DNA from: Oryzomicrobium terrae
Lineage (GTDB): Bacteria; Pseudomonadota; Gammaproteobacteria; Burkholderiales; Rhodocyclaceae
DNA length: 64,000 nt
Reading direction: 5' to 3'
NCBI RefSeq assembly: GCF_008274805.1
Contig: NZ_CP022579.1
Location: 744,001 to 808,000, forward strand
Part shown: in pieces, positions 35,222 through 45,233 of the stretch
How the letters are laid out: each line of letters opens with the position of its first letter
Position numbering within the stretch: the first letter of the stretch is position 1
Notes under the pieces: model-generated
The model's input: the letters and a program-made list of their open reading frames with translations, nothing else
Databases searched by the model: none
What the model was told of the DNA's origin: nothing
Program-made: the position numbers and the translations under genes

Positions 35222-36472
35222 GTGACCACCGCCTCGTCCGGCCCCGCCGCTGCCGCTGAATCCCCTGCCGCCGCTGACCTGACCCCGCGCCCCCTCGACG
35301 GGGTCAAAGTGCTCGAACTGGGTACCCTGATCGCCGGGCCGTTCTGCTCCCGCATCCTGGCCGACTTCGGCGCCGAGGTGGTCAAGGTGGAGTCGCCCGA
35401 CGGCGGCGACCCGCTGCGCCGCTGGCGCCAGCTGTACCAGGGCACTTCGCTGTGGTGGTACGTGCAGTCGCGCAACAAGCAGTCGGTGACGGTGAATCTC
35501 AAGCACCCGGAAGGGGCCGCCATCGTCCGCCAGTTGGCCCGGGAGGCGGACATCGTGGTGGAGAACTTCCGCCCTGGCGTGCTGGAAAAGCTCGGCCTGG
35601 GCTGGGAAGCCCTGCGCGCCGAGAACCCGGGGCTGGTCATGGTGCGCCTGTCCGGCTTCGGCCAGACCGGGCCGAACCGGGATCAGCCGGGCTTTGGCGC
35701 CATCGGCGAGAGCATGGGCGGGCTGCGCTACGTCACCGGCTTCGAGGACCGGCCGCCGGTGCGCACCGGCATTTCCATCGGCGACGCCTTGGCTTCGCTG
35801 TGGGGCGCCATCGGTGCCCTGATGGCATTGCGTCACAAGGAAGTGGGGGGCGGCGCCGGCCAGGTGGTGGACGTGGCCCTCTACGAGGCGGTGTTCGCCA
35901 TGATGGAATCCCTAGTGCCCGAGTTCGACGTGTTCGGCTTCGTGCGTGAACGCAGCGGCAACATCATGAAGGGCATCACGCCCTCCAACACCCACACCAC
36001 CCGGGACGGGCGGCACATCACCATCGGCGCCAACGGCGACGCCATCTTTGGCCGCCTGATGCGGGCCATCGGCCGCCCCGACCTGGCGGATGACCCGGCC
36101 CTGGCCGACAACGCCGGGCGCGACGCCCGCCGCGATGAGTTGTACGCGGTGATCGACGCCTGGGCCGCCGCCCACGACCACGACGCCGTGCTGGCCACCC
36201 TGGCGGATGCCGAGGTGCCGGCGTCCCGCGTCTATTCGGTGGCCGACATGTTCGCCGACCCGCAATTCCTCGCCCGGGGCATGCTCCAGGCCGCCACCCT
36301 GCCGGACGGCAAGCCGTTCACCATCCCCGGCGTGGTGCCCACCCTCACCGCCACCCCGGGGCGCACCGACTGGCTCGGCCCGACCCTGGGCGAGCACACC
36401 GACGCCGTGCTCGGCCGCCTCGGCTTTACCCCGGCGGACATCGCCCGGCTGCGCGCCGCCGGGGCGATCTAA
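35222..36472 (+). CDS. Class III CoA-transferase (CaiB/BaiF family)
   Basis: 416 residues from a GTG. Family blocks: LDGVKVLELGTLIAGPFCSRILADFGAEVVKVE, GGDPLRRWR, SRNKQSVTVNLKHPEG, VENFRPGVLEKLGLGWE, and GFGAIGESMGGLRYVTG carrying the expected Asp/Glu region. The N-terminal 25 residues are Ala/Ser-rich and may be disordered. Members move CoA between carboxylic acids; the substrate cannot be assigned. No acyl-CoA metabolism gene is adjacent. Confidence 0.9.
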   Translation: MTTASSGPAAAAESPAAADLTPRPLDGVKVLELGTLIAGPFCSRILADFGAEVVKVESPDGGDPLRRWRQLYQGTSLWWYVQSRNKQSVTVNLKHPEGAAIVRQLAREADIVVENFRPGVLEKLGLGWEALRAENPGLVMVRLSGFGQTGPNRDQPGFGAIGESMGGLRYVTGFEDRPPVRTGISIGDALASLWGAIGALMALRHKEVGGGAGQVVDVALYEAVFAMMESLVPEFDVFGFVRERSGNIMKGITPSNTHTTRDGRHITIGANGDAIFGRLMRAIGRPDLADDPALADNAGRDARRDELYAVIDAWAAAHDHDAVLATLADAEVPASRVYSVADMFADPQFLARGMLQAATLPDGKPFTIPGVVPTLTATPGRTDWLGPTLGEHTDAVLGRLGFTPADIARLRAAGAI

Positions 36473-36527
36473 GCCGGCCCGGCCGGGCCGCGTAAGCCGG
36501 CGGGGCTGTGGCCGGCGTCCGGTTGCG

Positions 36528-36555
36528 GATTCCCGATCCCCGATTCCCCATTCCT
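36528..36555 (+). repeat. Heptameric tandem repeat (GATTCCC)
   Basis: Four 7-base units: GATTCCC, GATCCCC, GATTCCC, CATTCCT. Similar short tandem heptamers occur at 45103-45130 (GGCTTTC) and 9-mers at 47451-47477. Confidence 0.65.
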
Positions 36556-36615
36556 GCCGGAGGTCGCCGCCTGTCGGCCCGGCCCATCCCGGTTTTTTGG
36601 CGCCGGTCCCGGGGC

Positions 36616-36668
36616 TTGGGGGGAACCCCGGGCCGGGGTAGAATGGGGCATCCGCACCGCAATGGTGC
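36616..36668 (+). promoter_or_regulatory. Promoter-like element with GCACC-N5-GGTGC palindrome
   Basis: TTGGGG (36616-36621), 17 bases, TAGAAT (36639-36644). Just downstream, GCACC-GCAAT-GGTGC (36654-36668) resembles the NtrC consensus TGCACC-N5-GGTGCA with one mismatch. I found no sigma-54 (GG-N10-GC) site downstream, so repression or a small hairpin are alternatives. Confidence 0.4.
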
Positions 36669-37081
36669 ATTTTTGAGTCCGTCACTTTCCGACCATGCCC
36701 GTTCCTGCCTTTTCGATTGCCCGCGACCTGCCGCGCGCCCCTACCGGGGACCGGGTCGTCCGGGGGAGTCGCCGAGCCGGCATGGGTCGTCACCGACTGG
36801 CCGCCTGCCTCTCCCCCGCCCGGCAGCGGCCCGACCCGAGGGCCTGAGCAGCAGCTGCGCCTGGCGCAGCCCGCCCGCCACTCCGCCGTTGAGGCGGCCA
36901 GCACGCTCCCCGGGTCGAAGCGCGGCGTCCTGACCCGCACCATCCGTCAGTCGTCCCGCGCCCCATCCCCTGCCGGGCAGCCGCTGCGATGGCGCCCCGT
37001 TGGCGCCGGCCTTTCCCTTGTTCCCCGTTTTTGTTTGTTGCCCGATCCCGGCCTTGCGGCCACCGGGCCAGGAGTCCTGCC

Positions 37082-37507
37082 ATGACCCAAGCTTCGCAAC
37101 CCTGCATTTCCGCCGTCGACCAGGCCCGCCTGGTGGTGCTGATCGAGACCCGCTTCCAGCGCGGCCAGGGCGTTTCCGATGCCGCCTCCCGGGTGCTGGC
37201 CCGGTTGCGCGCGGCCCAGGTGGTGCCGCCGGACGGCATTCCCGCGGACCAGGTGACCATGAACTCCACCGTGGTGCTCGAAGGCGCCGACGGCGCCAAG
37301 CGCGAGCTGACCCTGGTCTATCCCGAGGATCACGACCCGGAAGAAGAATGCTGGTCGATCCTCCACCCGGTCGGCGCCGCACTGTTCGGCGCCCGGGTCG
37401 GCGAGACCATCGAACTGCCCGAAGCCGAAGGCAGCGGGGCGGCGGCCACCTGGACCCTGGCGGCCCTGCCGTTCCAGCCCGAGGCCCGGGGCTGGGTCGC
37501 CCTGTAG
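37082..37507 (+). CDS. rnk: Rnk-like GreA/GreB C-terminal-domain protein
   Basis: 141 residues with a helical N-terminus and a C-terminal GreA/GreB-type FKBP-like domain (TMNSTVVLEGADGAKRELTL; VYPEDHDPEEECWSILHPVG; ALFGARVGETIELPE). Rnk binds RNA polymerase near the secondary channel and in E. coli affects nucleoside diphosphate kinase levels. It lacks the long coiled coil of GreA. ATG at 37082 with SD CAGGAG. It may be transcribed from the promoter-like element 440 bases upstream. Confidence 0.86.
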   Translation: MTQASQPCISAVDQARLVVLIETRFQRGQGVSDAASRVLARLRAAQVVPPDGIPADQVTMNSTVVLEGADGAKRELTLVYPEDHDPEEECWSILHPVGAALFGARVGETIELPEAEGSGAAATWTLAALPFQPEARGWVAL

Positions 37508-37590
37508 GACCGCGTCCGCCACCCTCGCGGCCTTAGCCCCGGCCCATTGCGGGTGCGGGCTTCCGACGCGGGATGGAATAGTGGCTGGCT

Positions 37591-37688
37591 GAAACGCCGC
37601 GCCAGTGCTTGATCTTGGCCATGGGGCCGCGAAGATCGGCCATGGGCGCGGCGTTTGCCCATGGGCCTCTGGAGATTGGCTCTCCGCC
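37591..37688. repeat. Diverged dispersed repeats (copies C1-C3)
   Basis: C1 in reverse (37591-37620: AAACGCCGCGCCAGTG...), C2 forward (37631-37655: GAAGATCGGCCATGGGCGCG...), and a partial C3 (37671-37688: GGAGATTGGCTCTCCGCC). They match the GGAGATnGGC...TGGCGCGGGGTTT family with changes. Confidence 0.5.
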
Positions 37689-37766
37689 TTGGGGTCCGGG
37701 CAGGTGCATTGCATCCCGCCTTGGGCGATCATCCGGGTTTTACCCCTAGCCGATCGGCCTGATCCC

Positions 37767-38120
37767 ATGACGTCCATGACCCTGGAAGAGCTGCGCAGCC
37801 TGGTGCGCGATTTTGTCGAAGAGCGGGAATGGACGCCCTTCCACACCCCCAAGAACCTGGCCATGACCCTGTCGGTGGAAGCTGCCGAAGTGCTCGAACA
37901 CTTCCTCTGGCTGACCCCGGAAGAAAGCGCCGCCCTGCCGGCGGACAAGCGCGAGGCGGTGGCCCACGAGCTGGCCGACGTCCTGCTGGTACTGACCCGC
38001 CTGGCCGACCGCCTCGACGTGGACCTGGCCCAGGCCTTCCGCGACAAGATGGTGCTCAACCGGGCCAAGTATCCGGTGGAGAAGGCGCGGGGCAAGGCGC
38101 TCAAGTACACCGAGCTGTAG
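37767..38120 (+). CDS. MazG-like nucleotide pyrophosphohydrolase
   Basis: 117-residue all-alpha NTP pyrophosphatase of the MazG-like/dCTPase type. Metal-binding carboxylates: E38 and E41 (SVEAAEVLEHFLW), E68 and D71 (HELADVLLVL). The single domain suggests house-cleaning of non-canonical or excess dNTPs. ATG at 37767 (MTSMTLEELRSLVRDFVEER). A second ATG at 37776 is possible. Stand-alone gene. Confidence 0.9.
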   Translation: MTSMTLEELRSLVRDFVEEREWTPFHTPKNLAMTLSVEAAEVLEHFLWLTPEESAALPADKREAVAHELADVLLVLTRLADRLDVDLAQAFRDKMVLNRAKYPVEKARGKALKYTEL

Positions 38121-38258
38121 GGCACCCGCGCTTTGGGACGTTGCTGGAGAAGCGTGTTATGCGGTTTTCATTGCGCTTCAATGGCTAGTCTGCAATCCAG
38201 GGGACTTTCACTCCCTGAATAACGATCTCCATCCCAGGCAGAGCGGTTGTTTTCGCCA

Positions 38259-38426
38259 ATGAGAAAAATTCCTGTAGCAATCAGACTGGCTGCAGCCTTG
38301 ATCCCTGCGATCGGGGGTGTGGCTAACTGGTTTTTCGGCTTCGCGGAAACCTGGCTTGTGTGCTTGGGGGTGTTGCTCTCAGGCCTGTTTGTCTATGCGG
38401 TGATTCGGAGTAGATCTGCCCGGTGA
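38259..38426 (+). CDS. Small two-helix membrane protein, unknown
   Basis: 55 residues, MRKIPVAIRLAAALIPAIGG..., with two hydrophobic segments (about 8-24 and 31-49) and a positively charged C-terminus (RSRSAR). No good SD. The DNA from about 38120 to 38430 is clearly less GC-rich than its surroundings and uses codons (ATT, GTA, AGA, CTT) rare in neighbours. It could be a recently acquired or non-functional remnant. Rest of the 38121-38527 gap shows nothing else. Confidence 0.45.
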   Translation: MRKIPVAIRLAAALIPAIGGVANWFFGFAETWLVCLGVLLSGLFVYAVIRSRSAR

Positions 38427-38527
38427 GAAATGCACGAACTGGGCGTGCCGCGTGAGGCTTCGACTCCCGCGGTCAGGCCACGCAGCCCATGATTCGCTGC
38501 CCCGCGAGGGGCAGCAACAGACACGCC

Positions 38528-40135
38528 TCAATCCTCCAGCCGCACCTGCTTCGTCTCCGGCAGGAAGCGCAATCCCACCAGGAAGGCCACACCGAGCAGC
38601 AGCACCGGGTACCACAGGCCGGCGGTGCCGTCGCCGTAGCGCACGTTGAGCAGGGTGACGACGAAGGGCGACAGGCCGCCGATCCAGCCGGCCGAGAGGT
38701 TGTGGGGCAGGGCCACCGCCGAGTAGCGGGTGCGGGCCGGGAAGAGTTCGGCCAGCACCGCGGTCTGGGGGCCGGTGATCAGCGCCACGGCGACGATCGG
38801 CACCAGGAGCAGCAGTACCAGGGTCAGGCGGTCCACCTGGGCCGGGTCGGCCCGGCCGGGCCAGCCGGCGGCCTCCAGTACCGGGGCCAGGGCGGCGGCG
38901 TCGTGGGCCGCTACCGGGGCGGCGGCGCCGACCTGCAAGGAGGTCGGCGTACCGGCCGGCTGGTCGCGGCGGGTGTAGGCCACCCCCTGCTTGACCAGCC
39001 ATTCCTGAGCCCGGGCGCAGTCGCTGGCCGGGGTGGCGAAGGGCGAATAGGAGCAGTCGCTGCCCGCCAGCACCACCGGCACGTCGCGCTGGAAGCGGGC
39101 CATGGCCGGGTTGCCGGCGGGGATGAAGGCCTGGAACACTGGCAGCAGGGTGAGCGCCCCGACCAAGAGGCCGGCGAGCAGCACCGGACGGCGGCCGATG
39201 CGGTCCGACAGGGCGCCGGCGGCCAGGGTCAGGGGGAACAGGGCGACGGTGGCCACCATCACCAGCTGGCTGGCGGTCTTGGCCTCCAGCTTGACCACGC
39301 TCTTGAGAAACACCGTGGTGTAGACCTGGGCGGAGAAGAACAGCAACGAGCCGCCGGCGGAGATGCACAGGGCCAGCACCCCCATGCGCGCCAGGGTGGT
39401 GCGGTCGCGGAAGCAGTCCCGTAGCGGCGTGGCCGACAGGGCCTTCTTCTCCTGCAACTGGCGGAACACCGGCGACTCGTGCAGGGCCACCCGGCTCTTC
39501 AGCGACACCGCCAGCAGCAGCGCCGACACCAGGAACGGCACGCGCCAGCCCCAGGTGGCGAAGTCGCTTTCCGACAGCCAGGATTGCAGCAGTACCACCT
39601 GGGCGGCGGAAGCCATCATGCCCAGGGGCCCCATCAATTGCAGCACGCTGGTGAACAGCCCGCGCCGGCCGTTGGGCGCGTGCTCGGTCAGGTACACCGC
39701 CGAGCCGCCGATCTCCCCCCCCACCGACAGGCCTTGCAGCAAGCGCAGGGCCAGCAGCAGGGCCGGGGCGAGCAGGCCGACCTGGGCGTAGGTGGGCAGC
39801 AGGCCCACGCCCACGGTGGCGATGCCCATTAGCACGATGGTGACGATGAACACCCGGCGCCGGCCGATGCGGTCACCCAGGGAGCCGAACAGGGCCGCCC
39901 CCAGGGGGCGCACCACCATGCCGGCGCCGAAGGTGGCCAGACTGGCCAGCAGCCCGGCCACCGGGTTTTCCGGCGGAAAGAAGAGGGGGCCGAAGTAGGT
40001 GGCCAGGGTGGCGAAGGTGAGAAAGTCGTACCACTCCAGGAAGGTGCCGAAACAGGCGGCCACCGCCACCTGGCGTTGCAGACGGGGGGATTCGGCGGAT
40101 GTAGCGGCAGATACGGCTGGGGTGGCGTCGGTCAT
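38528..40135 (-). CDS. MFS metabolite:proton symporter with a large loop insertion
   Basis: 535 residues, sugar-porter/metabolite:H+ symporter (MHS) type, with 12 predicted helices. FGTFLEWYDFLTFATLATYF and GDRIGRRRVF (loop 2-3) with SDRIGRRPVL (loop 8-9) are the family motifs. Between helices 9 and 10 an extra 80-90 residues with two cysteines (SDCSYSPFATPASDCARAQEW) likely form a periplasmic disulfide-stabilised loop. ATG at 40135. Relatives carry dicarboxylates, osmolytes or shikimate; the substrate is not assigned. Confidence 0.9.
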   Translation of the reverse strand: MTDATPAVSAATSAESPRLQRQVAVAACFGTFLEWYDFLTFATLATYFGPLFFPPENPVAGLLASLATFGAGMVVRPLGAALFGSLGDRIGRRRVFIVTIVLMGIATVGVGLLPTYAQVGLLAPALLLALRLLQGLSVGGEIGGSAVYLTEHAPNGRRGLFTSVLQLMGPLGMMASAAQVVLLQSWLSESDFATWGWRVPFLVSALLLAVSLKSRVALHESPVFRQLQEKKALSATPLRDCFRDRTTLARMGVLALCISAGGSLLFFSAQVYTTVFLKSVVKLEAKTASQLVMVATVALFPLTLAAGALSDRIGRRPVLLAGLLVGALTLLPVFQAFIPAGNPAMARFQRDVPVVLAGSDCSYSPFATPASDCARAQEWLVKQGVAYTRRDQPAGTPTSLQVGAAAPVAAHDAAALAPVLEAAGWPGRADPAQVDRLTLVLLLLVPIVAVALITGPQTAVLAELFPARTRYSAVALPHNLSAGWIGGLSPFVVTLLNVRYGDGTAGLWYPVLLLGVAFLVGLRFLPETKQVRLED

Positions 40136-40287
40136 GGGAGGTGGGGCGATGAAGGCGGCGGCGCCGCCAAGGGCCGCCATTATCGGCGATGGCGGCCGCA
40201 TTGCGCATGGGGCGTTCTTTACCTTCCCCGTGGCCGATGGGCCGGGCGGCACTGCGGCTCCGAGGCGCTGGCCAGGGGGGCGGGGGC

Positions 40288-41904
40288 CTAGATCTTGTAG
40301 GTGATGTAACGGCCCCGGCCCGCCTTCTTGGCCTGGTACATGCCCCGGTCCGCCGCCAGCAGCAGGGTATCGGCGGAAACGTCGCCGTAGCCCACGGCAA
40401 TGCCGATCGATACGCCCATGGTGCAGGTCGTCTCGCCGATGGCGAAGGGCGGCTTGAGCACCTCGATGCACTTCACCGCCACGGTGCTGGCGGCTGTTTC
40501 AGCGTCGTCCCCCAGGTCGCACAGCAGCAGGACGAACTCGTCGCCGCCGACCCGGGCCAGGGTGTCGGCCTGGCGCACGATCTGGGACAGGCGCTGGGTC
40601 ACCTGGCGCAGGGCTTCGTCGCCGGCCTTGTGGCCCAGGGTGTCGTTGATTTGCTTGAAGCCGTCCAGGTCCATGAACAGCAGGCCGACCTGGTTCCCCT
40701 TGCGCTGGGCCTGGGCCAGGGCCAGGCGCAGCCGGTCCGAAAGCAGGGCGCGGTTGGGCAGTCCGGTGAGGGGGTCGTGGTGGGCAATGCGGGCCAGCTC
40801 GGCCTGTTGTTCGTCGAGCTTCATCAGCAGCCGGTTGAAGGCGCGGATGAGGTAGCCCACCTCGTCGTTGCGCGACACCGGCAGGGGCGCCAGGGGGAGC
40901 TCACCCCGGGTCATGCGGTCGGCGTGGTCGGCGGCGCGAAACAGGGGGCGCAATACGAAATACATGCCGCAGGAGGCGAGCAGGGCAAAAATCGAAATGC
41001 CCACCACGGCGTTCTTGAGCAGGAAGGACTGGGTCCGGGCCACGGTGGCGAAGGCCTCCCCGCTGGGCAGCCGGGCGACCACGAACCAGCCGGTGCTGGG
41101 CACCGTGACCATGGCCGAGACTTCCTCGACGCCCTTGGCGTTGATCGTGATGCCGGTGCCCCGGTAGCCGCCCATGGCCCGGTCGTGCAGGGTGTTGATC
41201 CCGGGCGGCGGCGTGGGCTTGAACACCATGTCCGGCTCCGAGGCGGCGACGAACAGCTTGTCCCGGGGAGAAATGAGCAGGAAGCCGCCGGTACTCTTGC
41301 CGATGCGGCTCTTCTGCAGCAGATCGAGGAAGCCCGGCGCGGCCAGGGCGGTGATGCCCACCAGCACGCCGCGGATTTCGCCCTTGTCGTTCTTGAGGGG
41401 CACGGCCATGGGCAGGACCGGTTCCTTGGCGGCCCGGCCCATGATTGGGCTGCCGATGGACGCCTGGCCGGCGAGGGCGGCCTGGATGTAATCCCGGTCG
41501 GCGTAATTGCCGCCGACCCGGTCGGGCAGCGCCGGGTAATCGGCGATGGCCAGGCCCCGGGTGTCGGCAATGAACAGCCCGGCGGAAAAGAGCGGCTGGT
41601 AGTCGTAACGTTCCTTCAGCCATTCCCGCAAGGCCCTTGGCCGGTCGAGCAGCTCCCGGGGTAGTGCCGTGGCCAGGCGCTCGAGGAGCTGCCGGCGCTG
41701 GACGATCTTGTCGTCGATGTCCCGGGCCACGTAGGTGGCCAGGGCGTACTGCTGGGCCTCGACCACCGCCCCCAGGTCCTCGCGCAGGAAGTTGCTGAAG
41801 GTGTAGTAGCGCGCAACGATACCGATCAGGACGATGCACAGCCCGAGCAGCATCAGGCGGGTGATGACGCTGTCAAAGAGGCGGCGGGGTCGGCGAAAAG
41901 TCAT
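40288..41904 (-). CDS. Membrane diguanylate cyclase with dCache and HAMP domains
   Basis: 538 residues. TM1 about 13-32, a periplasmic double-Cache sensor (GGNYADRDYIQAALAGQASI; PLKNDKGEIRGVLVG), TM2 about 297-319, HAMP to about 372 (DEVGYLIRAFNRLLMKL), then GGDEF with an intact RVGGDEFVLLL. It has no EAL. The HHDPLTGLPNRALLSDRL start is typical. An active cyclase answering an extracellular ligand is predicted. Translation starts at the ATG at 41904. Confidence 0.93.
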   Translation of the reverse strand: MTFRRPRRLFDSVITRLMLLGLCIVLIGIVARYYTFSNFLREDLGAVVEAQQYALATYVARDIDDKIVQRRQLLERLATALPRELLDRPRALREWLKERYDYQPLFSAGLFIADTRGLAIADYPALPDRVGGNYADRDYIQAALAGQASIGSPIMGRAAKEPVLPMAVPLKNDKGEIRGVLVGITALAAPGFLDLLQKSRIGKSTGGFLLISPRDKLFVAASEPDMVFKPTPPPGINTLHDRAMGGYRGTGITINAKGVEEVSAMVTVPSTGWFVVARLPSGEAFATVARTQSFLLKNAVVGISIFALLASCGMYFVLRPLFRAADHADRMTRGELPLAPLPVSRNDEVGYLIRAFNRLLMKLDEQQAELARIAHHDPLTGLPNRALLSDRLRLALAQAQRKGNQVGLLFMDLDGFKQINDTLGHKAGDEALRQVTQRLSQIVRQADTLARVGGDEFVLLLCDLGDDAETAASTVAVKCIEVLKPPFAIGETTCTMGVSIGIAVGYGDVSADTLLLAADRGMYQAKKAGRGRYITYKI

Positions 41905-42243
41905 AGTTCATAATCATAATCCCTCGCCATGACAGCTGTGACACATGGGAGATGGACGGTCGGTGAAAATCGGCCGGCGTAGCGCAGGGGATGGCGATGA
42001 GCGGGGAGGCCAGGATGCGATCCGGCACCCCACGGTCGCTGCCCGCGTGCCGGTCGTCTCCTGGCCGCTCTGCTCCGGCGCTATCGTGACAAGATGGCAT
42101 CCAGTCGGATCGGAGGAAGCGCCCCGTAACGGGGCTGGCAGTGGGGCTGGCATGGCGCCCGCGGCGCCCAACGTCCTGTCCGTTGTCTTGTTAACCCGCC
42201 TGCACCCTTACCGGTGTGCGATTGGCGGCATCCAGGAGTTGTC
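41905..42243. other. 339-base gap between the cyclase and a small lipoprotein
   Basis: No supported ORF. The AT-rich stretch at 41900-41930 (ATAATCATAATCC) is probably the cyclase promoter region. Nothing else recognisable. Confidence 0.4.
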
Positions 42244-42402
42244 ATGAAAATCAAGATTTGCGTATTGGCGGCGCTGTTCGCGCTGCTGGGTGGCTGTGCG
42301 GTCTACACCCCGGCTGGCGCCGTAGTCGTCGATCCGGCGCCGGCCCATCAGGGTGGCGGTGGCTTCTGTCCGCCGGGTCAGGCCAAGAAGGGTAATTGTT
42401 GA
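42244..42402 (+). CDS. Small Gly-rich lipoprotein ending in PPGQAKKGNC
   Basis: 52 residues with lipoprotein signal (CVLAALFALLGGCAVYTP; lipobox LLGGC). The C-terminal CPPGQAKKGNC motif is shared by many tiny proteobacterial lipoproteins; function unknown. SD CAGGAG lies 6 bases before the ATG. A strong hairpin follows (42412-42451). Confidence 0.78.
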   Translation: MKIKICVLAALFALLGGCAVYTPAGAVVVDPAPAHQGGGGFCPPGQAKKGNC

Positions 42403-42411
42403 GGTACTACT

Positions 42412-42451
42412 CCCGGGCGCTTGCCGTCCCTCTGGACGGAGCGTTCCCGGG
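42412..42451. terminator. Hairpin after the small lipoprotein
   Basis: CCCGGG (42412-42417) with CCCGGG (42446-42451), and CCGTCC (42424-42429) with GGACGG (42434-42439), form a stepped cruciform. No T tract, so termination strength is uncertain. Confidence 0.5.
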
Positions 42452-42529
42452 CGCCGCCGCAAGGGCGGACGAAAGGCTGTGGCACGGCGGGGTTGACCGC
42501 CGTCCGGCCCTTCGGTTAGGGTTGCTGTC

Positions 42530-42631
42530 ATGAACACCCAGCAGACCCCCATGATCGAGCGCAACGCTCCGATCGCTGTCTTCGCCCTGGACCAGCTCTC
42601 CCTGGACCTGGGTCTGCTGCTGCGCGTCTAG
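42530..42631 (+). CDS. Putative leucine leader peptide of leuA (33 aa)
   Basis: MNTQQTPMIERNAPIAVFAL... then DQLSLDLGLLLRV and stop. Leucine-rich at the end (seven Leu in the last thirteen residues, all by CTG/CTC), 300 bases upstream of leuA. TTGACC (about 42493) could be its -35. A role as attenuation leader is inferred from composition and place. The 42403-42930 gap otherwise holds the second short ORF at 42773 and hairpins. Confidence 0.5.
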   Translation: MNTQQTPMIERNAPIAVFALDQLSLDLGLLLRV

Positions 42632-42691
42632 CGCACACTTACTTTCCCCCCTCCTGTTGAAACCGCCTCCTCCAGCCTCCGGGCCGGATCG

Positions 42692-42740
42692 GGCGAGATG
42701 CGTCAGCCCCGTCGCTCGGCGCGTCGCCATCCTCCTTTTT
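42692..42740 (+). promoter_or_regulatory. Possible attenuator stem and T-run between leader and leuA
   Basis: GGCGA (42692-42696) can pair with TCGCC (42724-42728), with short inner pairs, then CCTCCTTTTT ends at 42740. The stem is short and imperfect; weak support. Confidence 0.3.
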
Positions 42741-42772
42741 CCCGTTGTCGTTTTTCTCCCTCGGAGACTGTC

Positions 42773-44640
<1,868 letters not shown>

Positions 44641-44650
44641 CCGGGATAGC

Positions 44651-44679
44651 CCCGGGGGCAGCCTGGGGTCGCCCCCGGG
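44651..44679 (+). terminator. Hairpin after leuA
   Basis: CCCGGGGGC (44651-44659) and GCCCCCGGG (44671-44679) pair perfectly. It lies 11 bases after leuA; no T run. Confidence 0.5.
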
Positions 44680-45233
44680 CGCTGGCGTGACCCGGCCGAG
44701 GCTGATCCCGGGGCGCCCGCCGGCGGAGCGGACGGGGTAGGCCGCCGCGCTACGCTTCCGGCATGGTTGCGGACGTGGGGCCGGCGGCGCTTCGATGGTT
44801 GAGCGGTTGAGCGATTCCCGCCACCACCTTTTCGCCATCATCTCCAGCCATCGTCTACGGCGATGGCTCTTTTTTACCCCCGTGGAACTCAAGAACTGGC
44901 GCGGGGTTTTGGCAGGGTGTGAAATTGCCATCGCGGTTGACGATGGCATGCGGCTCGCCTTGTCGGCCTGGTAGCCCTCGGCACGGAGGGGCACCGCTGG
45001 GGGGAAGGTGCGGTCGACTGTCGTCGTGGCGGCTGTCCGCCACCGCGTCTTGGCGTGCTTTGCTGCGGTGAGATTGCCGCCGGACGGCGGCACTCGGTGC
45101 CCGGCTTTCGGCTTTCGGCTTTCAGCTTTCGGCACCCTGGGGCGCGGGCCTTGGCCTGTGACCCCCGTTCCTGGTCCGGCCCCGGCCCCCGTTGTCGTTC
45201 GGCCGGGCACCCGTCAGCGGGGCATCCCCGCCC
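44680..45233. other. Gap between leuA and a LysR gene, with repeats
   Basis: No supported ORF. It includes one dispersed-repeat copy (44891-44910, AAGAACTGGCGCGGGGTTTT) and a tandem heptamer GGCTTTC x4 (45103-45130). Confidence 0.5.
45103..45130 (+). repeat. Heptameric tandem repeat (GGCTTTC)x4
   Basis: GGCTTTC at 45103, 45110 and 45117, then AGCTTTC at 45124. Contiguous 7-base period, intergenic. Confidence 0.75.

Larger units (their letters stand above)
36473..37081. other. 609-base gap upstream of the rnk-like gene
   Basis: No convincing ORF. It holds a 7-base tandem repeat (36528-36555), a sigma-70-like promoter (36616-36644), a GCACC-N5-GGTGC palindrome (36654-36668), and then about 400 bases of GC-rich DNA that could be a long 5' leader. 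The ORFs here are Pro/Arg/Gly-rich and look like frame shadows. Confidence 0.55.

Noticed and set aside
36717-37085. 122-aa ORF before rnk
   Set aside because: Pro/Ala/Gly-rich, no SD, no domain, overlaps the rnk SD in another frame.
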